Source: Prinsepia uniflora
Taxonomy: Eukaryota; Streptophyta; Magnoliopsida; Rosales; Rosaceae
Direction: 5' to 3'
Assembly: GCA_032719365.1 (NCBI GenBank)
Contig: CM064870.1
Coordinates: forward strand, 38,534,194 to 38,598,193
DNA: 64,000 nucleotides
Part shown: in pieces, positions 45,147 to 55,984 of the stretch
Layout: each line of letters begins with the position of its first letter
How positions within the stretch are numbered: position 1 is the stretch's first letter
Notes under the pieces: model-generated
Databases searched by the model: none
Told to the model about the DNA's origin: nothing
The model's input: the letters and a program-made list of their open reading frames with translations, nothing else
Translations under genes and position numbers: made by a program

Positions 45147-45189
<43 letters not shown>
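45147..45189 (+). repeat. (TA)n microsatellite
   Basis: About 21 AT units in the family-D 3' LTR. Confidence 0.95.
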
Positions 45190-45191
<2 letters not shown>

Positions 45192-45493
45192 CCAAGTCGG
45201 TGGAAGTGATAGTAAAGGAAGGGTCCAGAGAAATCCGGAAAAGTATCACTTTCACAAGAAAAATCTCAATGTGAAATTACCATAATACCCTTTATTTCAT
45301 AATTACCAAAATGCCCTTGATCATTTTTTACTCGAGTCAACCTCATACGTTCTCCGATTTTGGCGTGTCATCTTTCTATGAAATCTGGATCCCCAGACCT
45401 TCGTAACGATCTTCTCGAATTTTATAGGGGTAAAATTGTCTTTTTACCTAATTTTTCCCAATTTTACTTTTTCTCGTAATTTGGGCCATTACA

Positions 45494-45508
45494 ACCAACT
45501 CTCCTTTA
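45494..45508 (-). other. Polypurine tract of the family-D element
   Basis: Read on the minus strand, TAAAGGAGAGTTGGT abuts the TGTAAT start of the LTR. This fixes the orientation and the internal side of the element. Confidence 0.75.
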
Positions 45509-48006
45509 AAAAAAAATTTGTTCTCAAAATTTTAGAACTAGACCAACTTCGTGTCCAAACTCAAATTGGACAACTGAATTGCTCAAACAATCAACTTACC
45601 ATTTTAGTCTTGTTTCTATTCACAATTTCATTAAAACATAGATAATGTTGGGATCCCGCATAAGCTCAACTAATTCCCATAAAAATCCTTACACATTCTT
45701 CTAGTCGTATTCAAGGGCAGAAAAATACCAAATATACCTTATATGCCACCAATTCATACTCAGGCTCAACCAAATAATAATTCAAGTAGCAATCACAACA
45801 TACCACGACACTATGAGTAGGCCACAATTCTAACACTTCTTGAATCAAATCCCATACTGTAACGACCCGTCCCGAATTCCGGGATTAGTTTAGTGACTAA
45901 TCTTGATTAGTGAGGTTGAACGGTGGTTAGTAGGGCGGAATCGGACAAAATGTGCAAAATGACCGTTTTGCCCCTGGTCGTGGGCAAAATGTTGACTTTT
46001 TGTTCGGGCGGTCAAATGGACTTTGACCGATGACCGTGACGTAGTTTGGGACGTCACGAGTTCATAGACAGGTGGCACGTTCGATTCCGACATTCGTAGA
46101 GAAAGTTATGGTGTTTGGAAGTTGAGGGGTATTTTGGTAATTTGGCTTATTAGGGGCCAAATGTTGACTTTCTGACCGGGAGGTCCGATGGGCGAGGGCC
46201 AAGGACCGTTATGTAGGTATCGTCGATAAGAATCCAACGACAGGCGGCATGCCGAAATCGGAGTTACGACGACGAAGTTATGGTCAAGGACGTAAAACAC
46301 GGTTAACCGAGACTCGGAATAAAATAATATTTAAATAGGTGAACAGTAACTGACGAATCTGGACCCTTGGATGTAGGCCACGTGTCACTCATCCCCACCT
46401 TCCCTAAAATCTGGATCCTTGTTGGCCATTGGATTATTTAATCCATTTTCTCCCCTTAAATCCTCACCATCCATTCAAACCTCAGATTAAATCTGGGCCT
46501 TTGATCTCATCTCTCCCTTTCCTTTAATTCTGATCACACTCATCTCTCTCTCACTCTGTTTTCCTCCCACCCGAAACACATGCACACACAACCCCTTCTG
46601 TTTTTGGAACCGTGAGAGAACACAGGGAGGCTGAGAGGAGTTTGTGTCGCACGTGGCGGCGTGACCGCCGTGGGTGGCGGTGGTGACCGGAAAACAGAGC
46701 CGTGCACATGCACACCCGCACACGGCTCCCCCTTACGCATCCCCACCACATCTGTAACCATGAGGCTGTGCGGAGGATTTTGAATTGACTACGGTGAGGC
46801 TTGAGAGACGACGGGAGGCGACGGAGACGGCAGGAACGACGGCGGCAAAACAAAACAGAGAGGTCCGAAAACTCAGAAATTGGAAAATCAGTGTGGACTG
46901 GTTTTGATCGTGTTTGAGGGGTGAAAGGAGTTCCTGGAGTCGAACTGGGCATGCTGGTGACCACGGCGGTAGCCACGGCGGCGAGGTAAGCCTCGAACCC
47001 GTGAGTTTGTTTTCGGGTACAAAAATGGTAGGATGGGTTTTAACGTGTTTCGATCGATCTGGTGATTAGGATGATGATCTAGAAGGTGAGACGAGCTTCT
47101 GGGGATCGTTTTCGAAAGGAATGGTGGCCGGGATCGTGCAGGCACGACGGTTGCAGGTGGCCGGTCTGCACACCTCCACGAACAGGTAGTCAAACGTATT
47201 GGTTTCTCAGTTTTTAAGGCATGGATCAACTGGAATTGATGAGACGATCTTGTAGGAACAAACGGAATTGAAAATGGTCGAGTAATGGCTGAGAACCAGT
47301 CGGGTTGGGTCGCGGGTCACGGTGACCCGTTTATCAGACAACCGGGTCAGAATGGTGACACTGTTCACGGCGCGTGAGTTTCACGCGCAGCCACTCACGG
47401 CGGCGCGTGACGGCGCGTGGGCACGGATCTCGAGGTGAGGTCAACATGATTTCTGTCCCATTTAATGTAACGGACATTTTGGAATTGGTTTCGTGTCGAT
47501 CGGACACCGTCTCGATAGTGTTCGGGATGTCCGAAGGTTTTTAATTAAGTTTAAAAATAAGTAAAAATTCGGGAAAATTACAGGACTTTGATAGGATGTT
47601 AATGATGAGGTTAGTAACCCTCTAATGTAATTTGGACAGGATTGGGAGTCCCGGTGATAGTGGTGTGGCCCGGGAGGGCCGGTGGCACGCATATCGAGGC
47701 ACACGGTTAAAACGGTCTGTGAGTGGACTTTGGTTTTATAAATCCTATGCATGCTTAAATGTGTTATATGGTTTATATACATGATTTCTATGATGGTATT
47801 TGTGAGCATTGATTTTGGATATGTTGCACGTATTTCGAGGTGTTTTCCGTATTTCACGTATATCGGGATTAACGGTTTATTTGTGGTTTTGTGTGCTTGT
47901 GGTTAAATAAATAATATGATGAAATGGTTTTGAAATTGGAAATATGAACTCGGGCTTGAGGCCCACTTGTTTTGGAAATTTCGGACTTGGAGTCCATTTG
48001 AGAATC

Positions 48007-48295
48007 GGGCCGGGGGCCCAGTTGGTTAATGAAATCGGGCCAGGGGCCCAGTTGGTATGAAATCGGGCTGAGACCCATTTGAGTTATATTATCGGGCCAG
48101 GGGCCCAGTTGATTTGTGAATTCGGGCCGTGGGCCCAGCGGGTTTATAAGGTCGGGCTGCGGGCCCAGTTGGTTTACAAATCGGGCCGTGGGCCCAGTGG
48201 TTCATAAAATCGGGCATGAGGCCCAGTTGGATAATAAATGTGATTTCGGGTCAGGGACCCTATATTTTATAATGGTGATTTTGGGTCAGGGACCC
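48007..48295 (+). repeat. GGGCC/GGCCC and GGGTC/GACCC hairpin row (LTR 1; repeated in LTRs 2 and 3)
   Basis: Units such as GGGCCAGGGGCCC and GGGTCAGGGACCC recur every 30-40 bases. The stem halves change together (C-G versus T-A at the fourth pair), while the loop keeps a purine-rich AGG-like core. Copies lie 6731 and 13462 bases further on. Confidence 0.85.
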
Positions 48296-48524
48296 TAAAT
48301 GGAATTATGTGGTTTTATGGAAATTTCGGGCAGGGCCCAATGGTAATAATGTGATAAAAGGATTTAATAAAACTGTTTTCCATATACCATCTGGATACAA
48401 GGATATATGATGGTCTCCTCCAGATGTCTGGGACACTGGGGAAGTCACGGTGCATTGCCTGCGAGGGGTCATTATACGGAGCAGCCGGACCGTATGATGA
48501 CTCAGGAGCAGGATTGCTATGATT

Positions 48525-48662
48525 GACGTCAGGGACGTCAGACATCAGGGATGTCAGATATATGGACCCGGAGAGACCCCGGGCAGCACGCGTAGCTTAT
48601 GAAACCGTGAGATATGACGTCAGGGACGTCTAGCGTCTGGGACGCTAAGCATCTGGGATGCT
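48525..48662 (+). repeat. 16-nt hairpin units, 6-bp stem and 3-base loop
   Basis: Five units: GACGTC-AGG-GACGTC (48525), GACATC-AGG-GATGTC (48541), GACGTC-AGG-GACGTC (48616), AGCGTC-TGG-GACGCT (48632) and AGCATC-TGG-GATGCT (48648). Adjacent units are exactly 16 bases apart. Every difference in a left stem is matched in the right stem. The same block lies at 55256-55393 and 61987-62124. Confidence 0.9.
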
Positions 48663-49256
48663 GGTGATGGTAATGGTAAAATATGGATTAATGAATAAAA
48701 TGGCTTATTGGTTGGATATGTGTTATGTGGTAAAAATGGATTATTGGTTGTGAAATGGTATGTCGGGTCAGGGACCCTAAATGGTTTCGGATTTTAAATT
48801 GATGTTCAATTATGGTCGTGGGTGGTGACCCACATGGTTTTAATATGTGGTGGTGGTATTCCACGGTTTTGGGCTGAGTTCCCACACTTGGTTTTTGGTT
48901 AACGGTTTTTGGGCTAAGGCCCTAATGGCTCGGTTGAGCAAACGTTTTGGTTACTGGTTTTTGGTGGCATGCATACGTTTTTATTGGAGGGCATAAATGT
49001 CTTATAAATGTATTTGGTAAACTTATTGGTTTTTGTCCACTCACAGCTTTTGGTTTTAATGCCCTTCAGGTTGATTACGGATGCGATTGCAGCAGGGACT
49101 GGGACATTGCACACCTCCTCCATCGATCCTTGCGCACTCTGGATGCCCTGTTTGGGCAGTGGCTCGTGGTTATCCCTTGTCTGACACCCCTTGTTGGACG
49201 GGAGCAGGGCACATTCCACGGTAATCCCGGGGGGATTGGGATGGGTCCTGTCAACT

Positions 49257-49268
49257 TGGTATCAGAGC
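49257..49268 (+). other. Primer binding site, array unit 1
   Basis: TGGTATCAGAGC three bases after the LTR end, matching initiator tRNA-Met. Confidence 0.96.
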
Positions 49269-51555
49269 ACGGTTGCTCTATTTGTGCGCGCAGGTCGAGG
49301 GTGTGATGTCTCATTGGGCTGCAATTCGTTATCAACCTGATAGATAGTTTTTGGGTTTGGATAGTGGATGGAGTGTGTTTGGCCCGATACGTCGTGCGTT
49401 AATGTGATTCGACCCAAGTGGGGTTGATTGTGGTGAACTGGTATAGTGGGACCGTCGGTTCGGTCATGAGATATTGGATTGTTGTGCTGCTAGGTGCAGC
49501 CAGGTTCGGGGAACCTCATGTGAGTAATGGTCTAAAATGTGAACCCTTGTGGTGGTTTCTAGTGTGAGGGATGTTGGTTCATCGGAGTTGGCCGATGACC
49601 TAGTGGTGGAACCCACGTTGATGGGATGGTAGGATTAGATTTGATGTCTATTCGATGTCTAGACCGCGGGGTCGGTCAGGTTGTGAATTTTATATTACGG
49701 AGAGCTGTTTGGTTCGGTTGAACCATAGGGTGTGATTGTGGAGCCCTAGTATTAAAAAGGTAAACCTTAATTGTGGTTAGCGGGTGAGAACTTGTGCTGC
49801 GAGGAGTGGCTGAGGTCATGGATGACCATGTGGATGGCTCTGGTGAGTTTAGGCAGAACTATGGGATTCGATGTACGGATACGGTTCTGAGATAAATTGT
49901 GGAATCCCGTGTTGGATCAGGTATTAGTGTACGGTATGGATGCGGATCTCGATAGCAATGACAGTTAGTCGGAAGTCATATGGAGATGACTGGCTATCGA
50001 GGGTAATTGGTATGGTTCTGATACTTGGGGATCGGGGGACGTTCGGGGAACGTTCATTTTCCTGATAGGGATTGTCAGAATAGTGGTACCCATAGTCGTG
50101 AGGTACGGGATCGTCGTTCCGTATGAACGGAGATCCAGGGTTGTCGTATTTGCACACGGTGTGCAGTATGGATGTTTGCGGGGTTGGTACTTTTGTGCTG
50201 ATGCTAGTATGGATGCATGTGTGCTGATACTAGTGTTGTTGATAGAGTGTTGGTGCTGGTACTAGCGCTGGTGCTAGTGTCGGTAATGGTGTTGACGATG
50301 AGCCACAAGTTGGGGTGTGACTCCGTCATGATGAACATATGTTCGGTCTTTGAGATTCGATAGTGGTTGAGTGATGGACTGGATGGGATCCAGATAAGAC
50401 TGTGCTGTGTTGGGATAAGTTCCAATAGTGGTGAGATAACCAGTAAGGAGTGGATTAAAATGGTATAATTAAGACTTAAGAAATTTTGGGATGATTAGTG
50501 GATTTGGGGGAGTTGTTGGCAACTCCAAAATTTGTGCGTTTTTATGTTTTTAAATATCCCTAAAATGTACATGGAAATGATTAAAACTGGAAAAGACGAG
50601 GAAAACCATTAGTGGTATAAAGGTAGGAATTTGTAATTGAGAACTTGGGAAACCGAGTGTTGAACCTGTAAAGGTCGGGATGTGCGAACGGAACAATAGC
50701 GGATTGATTGTGGACCCGGGGTTGTCCAAGTGAATTGAGGAGGTAGGAAGTCTAGTGGTTAGACTTGACGTCTTGTTGGGAGCATGTCTGTTTCCAACAT
50801 GGTAGGAACCTTAGTGTCGAGGAGAGTTGTGATTGGGGAACGAGAGTGGTGCTCATTTTTGGTGATTGGTATTCCAAAGTCATTGGGGTTGACTTCTTGC
50901 TTTCTGCCCTGGCAGACATTGACTGTAGTTACCAGTACGTTGAGCGTGTATTGGTTGGTGGGCCCAGGTGTAATTGCGGGTCATTAGGAGGAGCTACGTA
51001 TTCGAAATTAGGTAAACGAGATTTCTCATTTTCTGCTTGGTGGCAGACGATGTGGTGTTACATGGCGTAGTGAGTGCAGTGAGTCTGGCTGCATCCACGT
51101 AGGATGAGTATTGGTGTCATCATGTTGGATCATCCTTGGTTTTTCCTAGGTGGAATGACAAGGACTGATACAAGGTAATCCGTGAGAATCCGCAGTCTCG
51201 ACGTGTCTCGTCGTTGACTGATCTGTCTAGTTGTCGGAGTCGGTTGTCAATCGTTGTGGCGATCTAGGATTTTGACGTTATTGTCAGGGACACAGTGTCT
51301 ATCTGGGTCGTGATCTTGATGATTCAGATAGGGGGAGAGTATATCACTCTTACCTTGGTACGTGAGTCGTAAATGACGAGATTGAACTTCTTTTCGAAGG
51401 GCCCGTAGGGTATTCTACTCGGGTGAGTAGGTTTCCAAGGTAGTTGAATTTTGTCAACCTTAGACGTGTGGAGGTTGGATTGGCTTCCCTATGAAGTCAA
51501 TCAAGTGTATTGAACGGGTAACCGATAGGTTCGGTTTTGGTGTGTCTCGGTAAAT

Positions 51556-51783
51556 GTGAACGAGATTTCGGGATTTGGAATCGAATATCTGGGTGACGAT
51601 TCAGGATTCGATTTTGGAACTTGAAAGTATATTTCTGGGTTTGGGTACGGAATGGTTATTCCAAATGCTAGCTTACGGAATAATGATTTCGGATTCGGAT
51701 TTGGAAATGAGTTAAACTGTGATGTCTGGGTTTGGATCCGGGATTTCTTACGAACTTGCGGATTTGGATTCGGAATTGGAACT
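51556..51783 (+). repeat. Captured family-B LTR segment in the internal region
   Basis: This stretch aligns with 10757-10970 in the family-B LTR, sharing phrases such as TGGTTATTCC, ATGCTAGCTTAC and TGGGTTTGGATCCGGGAT, with about a fifth to a quarter of positions different by eye. The second copy is at 58287-58514. Confidence 0.8.
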
Positions 51784-52514
51784 AGATGTTGGGTGGAGTT
51801 TCGATTTGTCTCATGCTGGATTGGGCAAACGTACTCCATTGTTGGAACGCGTTCGGCTATAACCTAGGTGGTTGTAGTCTGGTTATTAGGTAGATGTGTG
51901 TACTTCGTACATGGTTCGAGGTACAATACCTTGTAGACTTGTGATGTCTAGCTACGGTACACGGGATATACCCGAGGTGTGTTGGTGAACGTGGTGGTAG
52001 TCGGATTGGTTCCGATACCATGGGATTGGTTGTGGACCGGACATTACTATGCAATGGGTCATGGTAATTCCGATGTGTTTAATTACACACAGGTCGTTTG
52101 AAAGGTCGGTAATCGTTTACTAAGTTAAGTACGTTGGTGGCATGTGTAGCCACGAGTGAGTCTAGTGTCAGTTTTCGACTGACAACAACTGTGTGGTGAC
52201 AGTTTGTCAGGATGTGTCAATATAGATTGTTGAGTGGGGTCAGCTGACTCCTAGTGGGAGTGGGAAAGGAACCGTCGAGTTGTTGCGTTAACGAGAGGGT
52301 CGATTTGACAAGTGGTGTCAAATTCGAAACAAGTAGTTTCAGTCATTCGACGGGGTCGAATGTAGTCGTTACGTTTTGAGTACTAGTGGTACGTTTGGGT
52401 GTAGACAAGTTTTGTCTAAGTAGTTGGTGTACGGGTGTACACGTGTTGCGTGGTCGATTCCACTTTCCACGGGGTGTTTGTGGAATCAGGATAGTCGAGT
52501 TTCGAGAGCGAAAC

Positions 52515-52588
52515 TTATTAAGGAGGGAGGTACGTTGAGTTTAGAGCGGTTGGAATTTCGAGGACGAAATTTATTAAGGAGGGAAGGT
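52515..52588 (+). other. Two polypurine tracts in tandem, array unit 1
   Basis: The phrase TTATTAAGGAGGGA occurs near 52515-52530 and again near 52571-52586, each after a TTTCGAGnnCGAAA-type segment. Only the second abuts the TGTAAC start of LTR 2 and is the likely functional tract. Confidence 0.8.
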
Positions 52589-55500
52589 TGTAACGACCCG
52601 TCCCGAATTCCGGGATTAGTTTAGTGACTAATCTTGATTAGTGAGGTTGAACGGTGGTTAGTAGGGCGGAATCGGACAAAATGTGCAAAATGACCGTTTT
52701 GCCCCTGGTCGTGGGCAAAATGTTGACTTTTTGTTCGGGCGGTCAAATGGACTTTGACCGATGACCGTGACGTAGTTTGGGACGTCACGAGTTCATAGAC
52801 AGGTGGCACGTTCGATTCCGACATTCGTAGAGAAAGTTATGGTGTTTGGAAGTTGAGGGGTATTTTGGTAATTTGGCTTATTAGGGGCCAAATGTTGACT
52901 TTCTGACCGGGAGGTCCGATGGGCGAGGGCCAAGGACCGTTACGTAGGTATCGTCGATAAGAATCCAACGACAGGCGGCATGCCGAAATCGGAGTTACGA
53001 CGACGAAGTTATGGTCAAGGACGTAAAACACGGTTAACCGAGACTCGGAATAAAATAATATTTAAATAGGTGAACAGTAACTGACGAATCTGGACCCTTG
53101 GATGTAGGCCACGTGTCACTCATCCCCACCTTCCCTAAAATCTGGATCCTTGTTGGCCATTGGATTATTTAATCCATTTTCTCCCCTTAAATCCTCACCA
53201 TCCATTCAAACCTCAGATTAAATCTGGGCCTTTGATCTCATCTCTCCCTTTCCTTTAATTCTGATCACACTCATCTCTCTCTCACTCTGTTTTCCTCCCA
53301 CCCGAAACACATGCACACACAACCCCTTCTGTTTTTGGAACCGTGAGAGAACACAGGGAGGCTGAGAGGAGTTTGTGTCGCACGTGGCGGCGTGACCGCC
53401 GTGGGTGGCGGTGGTGACCGGAAAACAGAGCCGTGCACATGCACACCCGCACACGGCTCCCCCTTACGCATCCCCACCACATCTGTAACCATGAGGCTGT
53501 GCGGAGGATTTTGAATTGACTACGGTGAGGCTTGAGAGACGACGGGAGGCGACGGAGACGGCAGGAACGACGGCGGCAAAACAAAACAGAGAGGTCCGAA
53601 AACTCAGAAATTGGAAAATCAGTGTGGACTGGTTTTGATCGTGTTTGAGGGGTGAAAGGAGTTCCTGGAGTCGAACTGGGCATGCTGGTGACCACGGCGG
53701 TAGCCACGGCGGCGAGGTAAGCCTCGAACCCGTGAGTTTGTTTTCGGGTACAAAAATGGTAGGATGGGTTTTAACGTGTTTCGATCGATCTGGTGATTAG
53801 GATGATGATCTAGAAGGTGAGACGAGCTTCTGGGGATCGTTTTCGAAAGGAATGGTGGCCGGGATCGTGCAGGCACGACGGTTGCAGGTGGCCGGTCTGC
53901 ACACCTCCACGAACAGGTAGTCAAACGTATTGGTTTCTCAGTTTTTAAGGCATGGATCAACTGGAATTGATGAGACGATCTTGTAGGAACAAACGGAATT
54001 GAAAATGGTCGAGTAATGGCTGAGAACCAGTCGGGTTGGGTCGCGGGTCACGGTGACCCGTTTATCAGACAACCGGGTCAGAATGGTGACACTGTTCACG
54101 GCGCGTGAGTTTCACGCGCAGCCACTCACGGCGGCGCGTGACGGCGCGTGGGCACGGATCTCGAGGTGAGGTCAACATGATTTCTGTCCCATTTAATGTA
54201 ACGGACATTTTGGAATTGGTTTCGTGTCGATCGGACACCGTCTCGATAGTGTTCGGGATGTCCGAAGGTTTTTAATTAAGTTTAAAAATAAGTAAAAATT
54301 CGGGAAAATTACGGAACTTTGATAGGATGTTAATGCTGAGGTTAGTAACCCTCTAATGTAATTTGGACAGGATTGGGAGTCCCGGTGATAGTGGTGTGGC
54401 CCGGGAGGGCCGGTGGCACGCATATCGAGGCACACGGTTAAAACGGTCTGTGAGTGGACTTTGGTTTTATAAATCCTATGCATGCTTAAATGTGTTATAT
54501 GGTTTATATACATGATTTCTATGATGGTATTTGTGAGCATTGATTTTGGATATGTTGCACGTATTTCGAGGTGTTTTCCGTATTTCACGTATATCGGGAT
54601 TAACGGTTTATTTGTGGTTTTGTGTGCTTGTGGTTAAATAAATAATATGATGAAATGGTTTTGAAATTGGAAATATGAACTCGGGCTTGAGGCCCACTTG
54701 TTTTGGAAATTTCGGACTTGGAGTCCATTTGAGAATCGGGCCGGGGGCCCAGTTGGTTAATGAAATCGGGCCAGGGGCCCAGTTGGTATGAAATCGGGCT
54801 GAGACCCATTTGAGTTATATTATCGGGCCAGGGGCCCAGTTGATTTGTGAATTCGGGCCGTGGGCCCAGCGGGTTTATAAGGTCGGGCTGCGGGCCCAGT
54901 TGGTTTACAAATCGGGCCGTGGGCCCAGTGGTTCATAAAATCGGGCATGAGGCCCAGTTGGATAATAAATGTGATTTCGGGTCAGGGACCCTATATTTTA
55001 TAATGGTGATTTTGGGTCAGGGACCCTAAATGGAATTATGTGGTTTTATGGAAATTTCGGGCAGGGCCCAATGGTAATAATGTGATAAAAGGATTTAATA
55101 AAACTGTTTTCCATATACCATCTGGATACAAGGATATATGATGGTCTCCTCCAGATGTCTGGGACACTGGGGAAGTCACGGTGCATTGCCTGCGAGGGGT
55201 CATTATACGGAGCAGCCGGACCGTATGATGACTCAGGAGCAGGATTGCTATGATTGACGTCAGGGACGTCAGACATCAGGGATGTCAGATATATGGACCC
55301 GGAGAGACCCCGGGCAGCACGCGTAGCTTATGAAACCGTGAGATATGACGTCAGGGACGTCTAGCGTCTGGGACGCTAAGCATCTGGGATGCTGGTGATG
55401 GTAATGGTAAAATATGGATTAATGAATAAAATGGCTTATTGGTTGGATATGTGTTATGTGGTAAAAATGGATTATTGGTTGTGAAATGGTATGTCGGGTC

Positions 55501-55984
55501 AGGGACCCTAAATGGTTTCGGATTTTAAATTGATGTTCAATTATGGTCGTGGGTGGTGACCCACATGGTTTTAATATGTGGTGGTGGTATTCCACGGTTT
55601 TGGGCTGAGTTCCCACACTTGGTTTTTGGTTAACGGTTTTTGGGCTAAGGCCCTAATGGCTCGGTTGAGCAAACGTTTTGGTTACTGGTTTTTGGTGGCA
55701 TGCATACGTTTTTATTGGAGGGCATAAATGTCTTATAAATGTATTTGGTAAACTTATTGGTTTTTGTCCACTCACAGCTTTTGGTTTTAATGCCCTTCAG
55801 GTTGATTACGGATGCGATTGCAGCAGGGACTGGGACATTGCACACCTCCTCCATCGATCCTTGCGCACTCTGGATGCCCTGTTTGGGCAGTGGCTCGTGG
55901 TTATCCCTTGTCTGACACCCCTTGTTGGACGGGAGCAGGGCACATTCCACGGTAATCCCGGGGGGATTGGGATGGGTCCTGTCA
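52589..55984 (+). repeat. Array LTR 2 (middle)
   Basis: Same length as LTR 1 and nearly identical. Private changes include a GGAACTTTG phrase near 54313 and AATGCTGAGG near 54331. It serves as 3' LTR for the left unit and 5' LTR for the right unit. Confidence 0.96.

Larger units (their letters stand above)
39421..45493 (-). repeat. Family-D 3' LTR, split by a solo LTR
   Basis: On the minus strand it starts TGTAATGGCC (45493) and ends GTCCTGTCA (39421). Net length is about 2.86 kb once the insert is removed. The end region (39421-39660) matches the partial LTR at 63332-63570, for instance in the CTGCTCCCGTCT phrase. A GTGAGTGGAC arm on the plus strand (about 39626) has only an imperfect partner near 40590. 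Confidence 0.85.
45858..49253 (+). repeat. Array LTR 1
   Basis: A 3396-bp LTR with TGTAACGACC start and GGTCCTGTCA end. It holds the GTGACGT-(8)-ACGTCAC repeat (46036-46057), a donor-like CGAG/GTAAGC near 46985, a GGGCC hairpin row (48007-48220), 16-nt hairpin units (48525-48662), the arms at 47719-47728 and 49035-49044, and an acceptor-like CAG ending at 49069. The small open frames in it recur in all three LTRs but have no recognisable domain. Confidence 0.96.
49254..52588 (+). other. Array internal region 1, non-coding
   Basis: 3335 bases between LTRs. I find no zinc knuckle, protease, FIDD or integrase motif in any frame. It contains a run rich in GGTGCTGGTACTAG-like phrases (about 50198-50300), a segment resembling the family-B LTR interior (51556-51783), and two polypurine-like tracts at the end. 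The small frames of about 100 codons are conserved between the two copies only because the copies are near identical. Confidence 0.88.

Noticed and set aside
46551..47229. Overlapping minus-strand frames of 113-141 codons repeated three times
   Set aside because: They recur only because the array LTRs are nearly identical. They are antisense to the LTR and show no domain.
48007..48662. CRISPR-like array of short regular repeats
   Set aside because: This is plant LTR sequence with palindromic units and no unique spacers of constant length; no cas genes are present.
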